A stretch of 9,497 nucleotides of DNA from Caldithrix sp. (GTDB taxonomy: Bacteria; Zhuqueibacterota; Zhuqueibacteria; Oceanimicrobiales; Oceanimicrobiaceae), in NCBI GenBank assembly GCA_004357015.1, contig SMXE01000235.1:1-9497 (forward strand). Reading direction: 5' to 3'. This document shows, piece after piece, positions 1 to 6,187 of the stretch. Made by a program: the position numbers and the translations under genes. The number at the start of each line of letters is the position of its first letter. Position 1 is the first letter of the stretch. Under the pieces are notes generated by a model that worked only from the letters and a program-made list of their open reading frames with translations, ran no database searches and was not told the DNA's origin.

Positions 1-1040
1 ACCTCAGGCGTCACGCCAGAAATCTTCCTGCCGTACTTCGCAGCATATTTGCGCACAAAATGGTCGCACAGAAGCGGGATGTCATCTTTCCGGTCCCGCA
101 GGGGGGGAATGTCCACCGAAATCACTGCCAGCCGGAAGTACAGATCCTGCCGGAACCTGCCATCCTCGATGGCTTTCTGAAGGTCACAGTTGGTGGTGGC
201 GACGATACGCACATCCGTGCGGATGGTCTGAGCGCTGCCGACGCGGGTGAACTCACCCTCCTGCACAACGCGCAGTAACTTGGCCTGCAAGTGCACTGGC
301 ATCTCGGTCACTTCATCAAGCAAGAGCGTGCCTTTATGCGCCTCTTCGAACACGCCTTTGTGCGTACTAACGGCGCCGGTAAACGCTCCCTTCTCATGCC
401 CGAAGAGGTAACTTTCGATAAGATTTTCCGGTATGGAAGCGCAGTTGATCTTGATAAACGGTTTGGCTTTGCGCACGCTGTTGTAGTGAATCGCAGAGGC
501 GATCAGCTCCTTGCCGGTACCGTTCTCACTCTGAATGAGTACCGAGGCATCGCTCTCAAAAGCGATTTCTAATGACTCGAACAGCTCTTTGATTTTCTCA
601 TTCTCACCCACGAAATTGTCCAGTGAGTATTTCCCTTGCAGGGCCTGCTTCAGGGTCCGGTTCTCTTGTTCCAGGTCTCTGCTCCTGAAATACCTCTCCA
701 TACAGATCTTGATTTCATCGAGCGAGAACGGCTTGGTGATATAGTCGTAGGCGCCCTTCTTCATGGCCGCCACCGCATGGTCGATGGTGCCGAACGCCGT
801 GATCATGATGACCGCTGTTTCCGGCGTCGTTTCCAGCACTTTATCAAGAATGTCCATGCCGGAAATTTTGGGCATCCGGACATCGGTGAGCACCATATCG
901 TATGGTTCACGCTCGATCTGCTTGATGGCCTCTTTGCCGTCGTGAAACAGCGTGACGTCGAATTTCCATCTCCGCAGTGCTTCCTGCAGCGAGGTACCTA
1001 TCAGCGGTTCGTCATCAACGATCAGAATTCTTTTAGCCAT
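1..1040 (-). CDS. NtrC-family sigma-54-dependent response regulator (C-terminus beyond window)
   Basis: This protein activates sigma-54 promoters after phosphorylation by a partner kinase. 346 residues are visible from ATG at 1040. Residues 1-120 are a receiver domain with acidic pair D9/D10, phospho-acceptor D53 (context LTDVRMP), T81 and K103. Residues about 143-346 are the AAA+ domain. It holds a Walker A-like SENGTGKE at 171-178, an intact GAFTGA loop at 218-223 that contacts sigma-54, Walker B LLLDE ending at D242-E243, and arginines around 295-297 (RFRQDLYFRL). The C-terminal Fis-type helix-turn-helix should lie left of base 1, so no DNA target can be inferred. The start is only 2 nt after the stop of the upstream kinase and has no strong Shine-Dalgarno, which suggests translational coupling to that kinase, its likely partner. 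One oddity is that the first Walker A glycine is serine. AtoC/ZraR/FlgR-type regulators are the closest general class; the exact regulon is unknown. Confidence 0.95.
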   Translation of the reverse strand, partial: MAKRILIVDDEPLIGTSLQEALRRWKFDVTLFHDGKEAIKQIEREPYDMVLTDVRMPKISGMDILDKVLETTPETAVIMITAFGTIDHAVAAMKKGAYDYITKPFSLDEIKICMERYFRSRDLEQENRTLKQALQGKYSLDNFVGENEKIKELFESLEIAFESDASVLIQSENGTGKELIASAIHYNSVRKAKPFIKINCASIPENLIESYLFGHEKGAFTGAVSTHKGVFEEAHKGTLLLDEVTEMPVHLQAKLLRVVQEGEFTRVGSAQTIRTDVRIVATTNCDLQKAIEDGRFRQDLYFRLAVISVDIPPLRDRKDDIPLLCDHFVRKYAAKYGRKISGVTPE

Positions 1041-1042
1041 GT

Positions 1043-1870
1043 TCAACTTTTCATCAGTTTCAGAGTGACTTCAGCACCTTTGTCCGGTTTGTTACGCAGC
1101 CAGATCTTGCCGCAATGTTTTTCCAAGATCAGCCGGGCGGTCGGAAGTCCCAGTCCCATGCCGTAGGTTTTGGTGGTAAAAAACGGGTAGAAGGGTTTTT
1201 CCTCATTGTCGCCGTGGAAGCCCAGGCCTTGATCCGCAATGGTCACCACAACATCATCCTCGTCTTCGACCAGAAGAACATCGATGGCGCCGCCATCCGG
1301 CATCACCTCTATTGCATTGTGCAGCACGTTCTGCACCGCTTGCAGCATCAGCACCGGATCGATGCGCACAAAAACGTCATGTTCCGGAACGTTGAGATTT
1401 AACAGGTGTGTGCCCCCTTCTTCCTCGATTTGATTGCGTGCCGTCTCCACCGCGCGGCTGAGGATGTCACAAAAGTTACAGTCCACCGTTTGCAGCCGCA
1501 CTGGCTTGCTGAAAACGATAAGATTCTCCACCACCTTGTCGATGCGGTCAATGCCTTCTAAAATCCCCTGGATGCTTCTGGTTTGTTCCTTTCCGCTTTC
1601 CTCGGCAAGCAGTTCGACAAGGGCGGCAATTCCCCCCAGCGGATTGCGGATTTCGTGCGCCAGGTTGCCGGCCATCTCTTCAAGATAGTCACGCGGCACG
1701 CTCTCGCTCAAGCTAAACGCTTCGATTTTCTGGCTGATTTCACCAAAAGCTCGTTCAATGCCGGAGATAGAAGCATTGAAATCGTCCAGGCTTTTCTCTA
1801 TTTCTAAGTATGGTTTTTTGTCTGCCATCTCCGTACAATTTCCAGAAACAAGAATGGCGTGGGCTCTCAT
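1043..1870 (-). CDS. Cytoplasmic histidine kinase, no sensor domain (AtoS/FlgS-like core)
   Basis: This kinase autophosphorylates on histidine and probably passes phosphate to the response regulator that starts 2 nt downstream. From the ATG at 1870 it is 275 residues. About 15-55 is a short helical segment with coiled-coil character. The HisKA domain carries phospho-acceptor H72 in LAHEIRNPLGG. The ATPase domain has an N-box (N185 in VLHNAIEVMPDGG), a G1 box (DQGLGF, D213) and a G2 box (GMGLGLPTA, about 237-244). There is no transmembrane segment and no PAS or GAF domain, so the signal must come from inside the cell or through a partner protein. I chose ATG 1870 because AAGGA lies 8 nt before it. 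The frame stays open to a GTG at 1918 (291 residues) without a good ribosome site, and an internal ATG at 1828 has GGAG directly abutting it, which is too close. The overall form resembles the kinases paired with NtrC-type regulators such as FlgS/FlgR or AtoS/AtoC. Confidence 0.92.
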   Translation of the reverse strand: MRAHAILVSGNCTEMADKKPYLEIEKSLDDFNASISGIERAFGEISQKIEAFSLSESVPRDYLEEMAGNLAHEIRNPLGGIAALVELLAEESGKEQTRSIQGILEGIDRIDKVVENLIVFSKPVRLQTVDCNFCDILSRAVETARNQIEEEGGTHLLNLNVPEHDVFVRIDPVLMLQAVQNVLHNAIEVMPDGGAIDVLLVEDEDDVVVTIADQGLGFHGDNEEKPFYPFFTTKTYGMGLGLPTARLILEKHCGKIWLRNKPDKGAEVTLKLMKS

Positions 1871-1878
1871 AGTTGTAA

Positions 1879-1883
1879 TCCTT
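1879..1883 (-). promoter_or_regulatory. Ribosome binding site that decides the kinase start
   Basis: Read on the minus strand this is AAGGA, 8 nt before the ATG at 1870. No other in-frame start (GTG 1918, ATG 1828) has a comparably placed site, so it favours a 275-residue kinase. Confidence 0.6.
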
Positions 1884-1993
1884 GAGCCTAATTTGTTATC
1901 GTCCTTCTGGGCGGCCACTTAACTCAACGAACGGGATTATCTGGGTCAAAACAGGCAAAAGTGGTGAACATATTGTAACATCATTCACAGGCG

Positions 1994-2009
1994 GCACACC
2001 GGGGTGCGC
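1994..2009. repeat. Imperfect dyad upstream of the ligD promoter
   Basis: GCACACC at 1994-2000 and GGTGCGC at 2003-2009 form a dyad with one mismatch around a 2-nt centre. It ends 25 nt before the -35 hexamer of the ligD promoter, in the divergent intergenic region 1871-2089. It could be an operator for either direction, but a short GC-rich dyad like this can also arise by chance. Confidence 0.25.
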
Positions 2010-2034
2010 ACTTCAAATTTTCCCAAGAAAGCTG

Positions 2035-2064
2035 TTGACAATCGCAGGGCTCCTTCGTTATCTT
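2035..2064 (+). promoter_or_regulatory. Putative sigma-70 promoter of ligD
   Basis: A perfect -35 TTGACA at 2035-2040 is followed after 18 nt by TATCTT (2059-2064, four of six matches to TATAAT). A further AT-rich TAGAAT lies at 2069-2074. Transcription would start around 2071, leaving a very short leader before the ATG at 2090. AGGTG at 2083-2087 is the likely ribosome site, although it sits only 2 nt from the ATG. Confidence 0.6.
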
Positions 2065-2089
2065 GATGTAGAATAAACTCTTAGGTGAA

Positions 2090-4435
2090 ATGGCACGAAC
2101 ATCACAACACGTCCATGTGGGCAAACGCAAGATCGAACTTTCCAATCTGGAGAAAGTGCTGTTCCCGGAGGACGGTATCCTGAAAGCAGAAATCATCCAT
2201 TACTACCTGAAAATAGCGCCTACCATCCTGAGTCACATCAAGGGACGGCCGCTGTCGCTGGTGCGCTTCCCGGACGGCATTCATGGCGAGACTTTTTTTC
2301 AAAAGAACCGTCCGGAGTGGACGCCGGCCTGGTTCGACCATGTTAAGCTCGGCGACGAAAAGAAGCTGGACTACCTGATGGCCTCTGAGGGCGCTTCCCT
2401 GGTATGGCTGGCGAACCTGGCTTGTCTGGAGTTGCATCAGTTGCACTCCCGCAAGCCGCACTACGAGCATCCCGACTATTTCGTATTCGACCTCGACCCG
2501 CCGGAAAATGACGACTTCACACGCGTTGTTGAAGTCGCTTTGAAGCTACGCCAGCACATCGAACAGTTTGGGTACCATCCGTTTGCAAAAACCACCGGCG
2601 GCAAGGGCATTCACATCGTGGTGCCAATAGAGCCGAAGTGGGACTTTCATACCGTGTTTGAAGCAGCGCAGGCCATCGCCAAACCTTTTGTGGAAGCGAA
2701 CAGCAGCGAAACCACTTTGCACATGAAGAAGGAGGCGCGCAAAGGAAAAATCCTCGTGGACATCTACCGTAATCGCTCCGGGCAGACCATCGTCTCGCCG
2801 TACAGCATTCGCGGCCGACAAGGCGCCCCGGTGTCCACGCCGCTCAGTTGGGAACAGTTGCAAGAAACCGCGGATCCGGCCGACTTCAACATTTACACCA
2901 CGCTGGAACAAGTGCTGCGTGAAGGCGACGCCTGGGAGGCCATCGGAGCTTACGCGGCGCATTTGCACACCAAACGCAAAGCAGCCACGCAGAAAGCCAA
3001 AAAGCTTGCGCCTTCCAGAAAACGAAAAACCCCGGAAACGCTGGAGGAATATTCAAAAAAACGTACTTTTTCAAAAACCTCTGAGCCTGGCGTAGAATAC
3101 GTCGGCGGCGAAGGCAACGGCTTCGTGATTCACCGGCACCACGCCTCCCGTCTGCACTACGATCTACGGCTGGAGCGTGATGGTACGTTGAAATCGTGGG
3201 CCGTGCCGCGCGGTATGCCCCCGCGCCCGGGCATCAAGCGCCTGGCCGTCGCCACCGAGGACCACCCGATGAAATATCTCACCTGGGAAGGCGAAATCCC
3301 AAAGGGCGAATACGGTGGCGGCATGATGTGGATTTACGCGCTTGGCAGATACGAAATCACCAAGGAGAAAAAGGACAGTCTCTACTTTCGCTTGCAGAGC
3401 AAAGAGCTCAATGCAGAGTATCGAATGTATCCCACCAAAGACAAAGAGTGGCTGCTGGAACGGCTGGACACGCCGCAGACCGACTGGCTGCAGGACGAAA
3501 TCGAACCGATGTTGGCGCAAAGCCAGAAAAAGCCGCCCCGCGGAGAAGACTACATCTACGAAGTGAAGTGGGACGGCATTCGCGCGCTCATCTCCGTGGA
3601 CGAGGGCGAAGTGCGCATTCGCAGCCGCAATCAACGCGATATCACGCACAACTTTCCCGAGCTGTGCATTCCAGAACAGGCGTTCCGTGCCACCTCCGCG
3701 CTATTTGACGCCGAAATCGTTTGTCTGGAAGAAGACGGGCGGCCGAGCTTCCGGAAGATCATCAATCGCATTCAGCAGCGCAGCAAAGGCGGCATCGAAC
3801 GCGCCAGTAAAAAAAATCCGGCGGTCTGTTATGTTTTCGACTGCCTCTACCTCGATGGTCGGCCACTGGTCAACGATCCGCTCGTCCGCAGGCGCGAATG
3901 GTTGGTGGATGCCATCAAGAAGGACACTCCTTACCGGGTAAGCGAGTCTGTCACAGAAGGCGAACAACTATTCGAAGCGGCCAAGCAGATGGGATTGGAA
4001 GGCATCATGGCGAAAGATCTCACCAGCCGGTATTTACCCGGCAAGCGCAGTGCCAATTGGATCAAAGTCAAAACGCGGCAAACCACAGAATGTCTGATAA
4101 TCGGTTACACCAAAGGCAAAGGCGACCGTGCCTCGGCTTTTGGCGCATTGCACATCGCCCAGCACAACGGATCTGAACTCCAATACCGCGGCAAAGTGGG
4201 CAGCGGCTTCGATAACAAGCTCCTCAAAAGCATTTCTAAGGAGCTCAAGCGCCTGAAGGAGATAAAGCGACCCATCGCAGAAAAGCCACTTGACGACGCA
4301 AACAGCATCTGGATCGAACCCACCTTGACGTGCGAAATCGAATACGCTTCGTTTACAGAGAACGAGACATACCGGGAGCCGGTATTTGTGCGGCTTAGGC
4401 CCGATTTGATGGCGAGTAAAAATACTGATGAATGA
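2090..4435 (+). CDS. ligD: LigD: multifunctional ATP-dependent NHEJ DNA ligase (Pol-PE-Lig)
   Basis: LigD seals double-strand breaks in bacterial non-homologous end joining with Ku. The protein has 781 residues and all three catalytic modules. The primase-polymerase domain (about 8-290) has metal-binding D134 and D136 (VFDLDP), a GGKGIH motif at 170-175, a third acidic residue D224 (LVDIYRN), and YSIRGRQGAPVSTPL after it. A basic linker (about 292-330) leads to the 3'-phosphoesterase domain (about 335-460), with H350, H356 and D358 in HHASRLHYDLRLE and H392 in EDHP. By family comparison these match the manganese and phosphate ligands of Pseudomonas LigD. The ligase domain (about 470-781) has nucleotidyl lysine K493 in EVKWDG, motif III FDAEIV (E542), motif IV LEGIMAKD (E637), motif V WIKVK (K659, K661) and a C-terminal OB fold. 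The order matches mycobacterial LigD (759 residues), whereas Pseudomonas has PE-Lig-Pol. No key residue is visibly lost. It is transcribed divergently from the kinase/regulator pair, and I see no clear terminator before ku. Confidence 0.98.
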   Translation: MARTSQHVHVGKRKIELSNLEKVLFPEDGILKAEIIHYYLKIAPTILSHIKGRPLSLVRFPDGIHGETFFQKNRPEWTPAWFDHVKLGDEKKLDYLMASEGASLVWLANLACLELHQLHSRKPHYEHPDYFVFDLDPPENDDFTRVVEVALKLRQHIEQFGYHPFAKTTGGKGIHIVVPIEPKWDFHTVFEAAQAIAKPFVEANSSETTLHMKKEARKGKILVDIYRNRSGQTIVSPYSIRGRQGAPVSTPLSWEQLQETADPADFNIYTTLEQVLREGDAWEAIGAYAAHLHTKRKAATQKAKKLAPSRKRKTPETLEEYSKKRTFSKTSEPGVEYVGGEGNGFVIHRHHASRLHYDLRLERDGTLKSWAVPRGMPPRPGIKRLAVATEDHPMKYLTWEGEIPKGEYGGGMMWIYALGRYEITKEKKDSLYFRLQSKELNAEYRMYPTKDKEWLLERLDTPQTDWLQDEIEPMLAQSQKKPPRGEDYIYEVKWDGIRALISVDEGEVRIRSRNQRDITHNFPELCIPEQAFRATSALFDAEIVCLEEDGRPSFRKIINRIQQRSKGGIERASKKNPAVCYVFDCLYLDGRPLVNDPLVRRREWLVDAIKKDTPYRVSESVTEGEQLFEAAKQMGLEGIMAKDLTSRYLPGKRSANWIKVKTRQTTECLIIGYTKGKGDRASAFGALHIAQHNGSELQYRGKVGSGFDNKLLKSISKELKRLKEIKRPIAEKPLDDANSIWIEPTLTCEIEYASFTENETYREPVFVRLRPDLMASKNTDE

Positions 4436-4492
4436 TGAATGTCGAAGATTTCTATCCGAACAACCGACATCAGAATCAGCAAACTGAAAAAC

Positions 4493-4521
4493 TTGACTAT
4501 TTTCACGGTTTATAGTATACT
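4493..4521 (+). promoter_or_regulatory. Near-consensus sigma-70 promoter of ku
   Basis: TTGACT (4493-4498, five of six) and TATACT (4516-4521, five of six) are separated by the optimal 17 nt, in the 123-nt gap between ligD and ku. The predicted start is near 4528, giving a leader of about 30 nt before the ku ATG. ku and the TPR gene can therefore be transcribed independently of ligD. Confidence 0.75.
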
Positions 4522-4547
4522 TAAGGCTTATCTTATTTCATAAACTG

Positions 4548-4552
4548 AAAGG
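4548..4552 (+). promoter_or_regulatory. Ribosome binding site of ku
   Basis: AAAGG ends 6 nt before the ATG at 4559. It supports that start, which also matches the family's conserved N-terminus MRAIW. Confidence 0.65.
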
Positions 4553-4558
4553 TGCGGC

Positions 4559-5419
4559 ATGAGAGCAATCTGGAGAGGCCACATCCGGTTTTCACTGGTT
4601 ACGATTCCCATCCGTATTTACAACGCCATCGATACGGCGGAGACGATTCGCTTTAACCAGCTTCACAAAGACTGCAACGGCAACATTGGTTACGACAAAC
4701 GTTGCAAGAAATGCGACGAAAAGGTCAAGAACGACGACATTGTCAAAGGATACAAGTACGAGCCTGACCAGTACGTTATCATTGAAAAAGAAGATCTCGA
4801 CAACCTGAAGCTGAAGAGCACGAAGATTATCGAGATCGAAGGTTTTGTGGACGCCTCTGAGGTACATCACACGCTTTTCGACGCGCCGTACTTTGCGGGT
4901 CCGGATGGCGAGGTCGCCTCAACTGCTTACGCTTTGTTATGCGAAACCTTGAAGCGGTCCAACAAGTTGGGGATCGGCAAGGTGGTTTTGCGCGACCGCG
5001 AAAGCGTCATGCTCATGGCGCCGCACAGCGATGGCGGCCTGGTGCTCTACAAGTTACGCTACCCGCACGAAGTCCGCGATATCAAGGATGTCCCGCAACT
5101 CGAAAGTGTGGCAGCCGACGAAGATCAGCTCAAACTCGCGCAGACCCTTGTGGATTCCATGACCAAGTCGTTCGACCAAATCGAGTTGAAAGACAAATAC
5201 AAAGACGCGGTAAAAGAGCTCATTGCGCGGAAGATCGAGGGCAAAGAAATCGTCACGGTGGAAGAGGAGGAGCGGCCCGTGGTGGATATCATGACCGCCC
5301 TGAAGGCCAGCATCGACCATGCGAAAGCGGAAAAGAAGCCGATGAAGAAAGCCACAGGCAAAAAGAGGACCGCTGCCGCACAGCAGCCGGCAAAGACGAA
5401 AAAACGCAAGGTCGCCTGA
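4559..5419 (+). CDS. ku: Bacterial Ku, DNA end-binding protein of NHEJ
   Basis: Bacterial Ku forms a homodimeric ring that threads onto broken DNA ends and recruits LigD. The product has 286 residues, normal for the single-domain bacterial family (about 270-300). The N-terminus MRAIWRGHIRFSLVTIPIRI is the family's hallmark. The central beta-barrel region includes DAPYFAGPDG and the stretch ending LYKLRYPHEVRD. The later SMTKSF and KYKDAVKELIARKIEG segments form the conserved C-terminal arm of the core. A Cys cluster (C39, C49, C52, with H36 nearby) sits where many bacterial Ku proteins have a small CxxC element. Residues from about 250 to the end are a lysine-rich tail; such tails in other bacterial Ku proteins help DNA binding and end bridging. 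The gene has its own promoter and a good ribosome site, and the TPR gene follows after 26 nt. The identification is secure. Confidence 0.98.
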   Translation: MRAIWRGHIRFSLVTIPIRIYNAIDTAETIRFNQLHKDCNGNIGYDKRCKKCDEKVKNDDIVKGYKYEPDQYVIIEKEDLDNLKLKSTKIIEIEGFVDASEVHHTLFDAPYFAGPDGEVASTAYALLCETLKRSNKLGIGKVVLRDRESVMLMAPHSDGGLVLYKLRYPHEVRDIKDVPQLESVAADEDQLKLAQTLVDSMTKSFDQIELKDKYKDAVKELIARKIEGKEIVTVEEEERPVVDIMTALKASIDHAKAEKKPMKKATGKKRTAAAQQPAKTKKRKVA

Positions 5420-5445
5420 CCGGCCAAACCGTTGCATCTCAAATC

Positions 5446-6069
5446 ATGGCAAAGGTTTTACACTTACACGTTCAAGCGCCGTCTAAGTTCGGCTTCAAGC
5501 GCGTCCGGAAGCGCAAGAAGAAAGATCCTGAGTCGCATGGACAAATGAACCTGTTTTCGGCAGCGCCTTCTTCTGCCGCGCGCATCGTGAACCTGCCGTC
5601 GCCGGTTGCACCCTTTGAACTAGCTCTGTCGTTGGATGAAAAAGGCGAAGTGAAAGCGGCGGAAGCTTACCAGAAGGCCATCGCCGCGGGCGACTGTCTG
5701 GCGGATGCCTACTGCAATCTTGGCATCCTGCAATCAAAAGCCGGGCGTACCGACGAGGCATTCGACTCCTTCACAAAATCGCTCAAACACGCCCCGCGCC
5801 ATCTCGAGTCTCACTACAACCTGGCCAACCTTTACTTCGAAATCGGCGATCTCAGATTGGCGCGCGAACACTACGAAATCGCGGTGAAAATCGAGCCCCG
5901 GTTTTCAAATATCTACTTCAATCTCGGACTGGTTCTGGCCATGAGTGAACATTACAGACCTGCCGTCGCGGCGTTCAGCAAGTACAAGGAATTGGTCTCC
6001 AAAAACGAAGCGTGCAAGGCGGACGAATTGTTGGCCAGCCTTGAGAGAACCTTGAGACTTTCAAGCTAA
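5446..6069 (+). CDS. Small TPR protein with basic N-terminus, in ku operon
   Basis: I cannot name a function. The 207-residue product starts with a strongly basic segment (residues 14-27, FKRVRKRKKK in its middle), followed by GQMNLF at 32-37, a proline/alanine linker (about 38-53) and roughly four tetratricopeptide repeats. The repeats lie at about 54-85, 86-119, 120-153 and 154-187, with typical signatures such as DAYCNLGILQSKAGRTDEA, HYNLANLYFEIGD and YFNLGLVLA. TPRs are protein-interaction scaffolds. There is no signal peptide or membrane segment, so it should be cytoplasmic and may bind nucleic acid through the basic end. QMNLF resembles the QL(S/D)LF peptide that binds the DNA polymerase sliding clamp. 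The ATG at 5446 has no good Shine-Dalgarno; coupling to ku is likely. The frame is open far upstream across ku, but that part is the shadow of ku and lacks family features. A TPR protein acting as an NHEJ accessory is inference from position only. Confidence 0.88.
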   Translation: MAKVLHLHVQAPSKFGFKRVRKRKKKDPESHGQMNLFSAAPSSAARIVNLPSPVAPFELALSLDEKGEVKAAEAYQKAIAAGDCLADAYCNLGILQSKAGRTDEAFDSFTKSLKHAPRHLESHYNLANLYFEIGDLRLAREHYEIAVKIEPRFSNIYFNLGLVLAMSEHYRPAVAAFSKYKELVSKNEACKADELLASLERTLRLSS

Positions 6070-6118
6070 AACGTGGAACTTATGTCACTGGGTGGCATCT
6101 TCAGCGTCTGGCAGGATG

Positions 6119-6176
6119 CGACCGGCAAGCGACTGATGAGCTGCTCTGTTATCATAGTGCCGGCCGATCTTTCTTT
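6119..6176 (+). terminator. Possible weak terminator after the TPR gene
   Basis: CGACCGGCA (6119-6127) can pair with TGCCGGCCG (6158-6166), 9 pairs with one A-C mismatch, enclosing a 30-nt loop. ATCTTTCTTT follows. The loop is long and the T-tract interrupted, so this is a weak candidate, but it lies in the right place between the convergent TPR and kinase genes (gap 6070-6187). Confidence 0.3.
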
Positions 6177-6187
6177 AAACGGGAAGC

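Noticed and set aside
1921..1990. Possible minus-strand promoter for the kinase/regulator pair
   Set aside because: TTGACC and GATAAT are present on the minus strand but almost touch each other, and no pairing gives acceptable spacing.
2091..2105. TGGCACG at the ligD start codon, resembling the -24 half of a sigma-54 promoter
   Set aside because: The -12 GC is missing at the required spacing (AC is found instead), and the match lies in the first codons of ligD.
2546..2968. Minus-strand open frame of 140 codons within ligD
   Set aside because: It is antisense to well-conserved ligD polymerase sequence, has no recognisable domain or ribosome site, and is a typical shadow frame.
3164..3708. 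Overlapping plus- and minus-strand open frames of 160-170 codons within ligD
   Set aside because: Both lie across the conserved phosphoesterase and ligase domains and read as low-complexity Arg/Ala/His-rich shadow sequence.
5054..5437. Minus-strand open frames opposite the 3' half of ku
   Set aside because: They mirror the ku coding frame, including a Phe/Leu-rich complement of its lysine tail, and have no start signal.
4939..5445. Long open frame upstream of the TPR protein, overlapping ku in another frame
   Set aside because: It shows no family features and is rich in residues expected from an off-frame reading of ku. The recognisable basic and TPR regions begin after ATG 5446.
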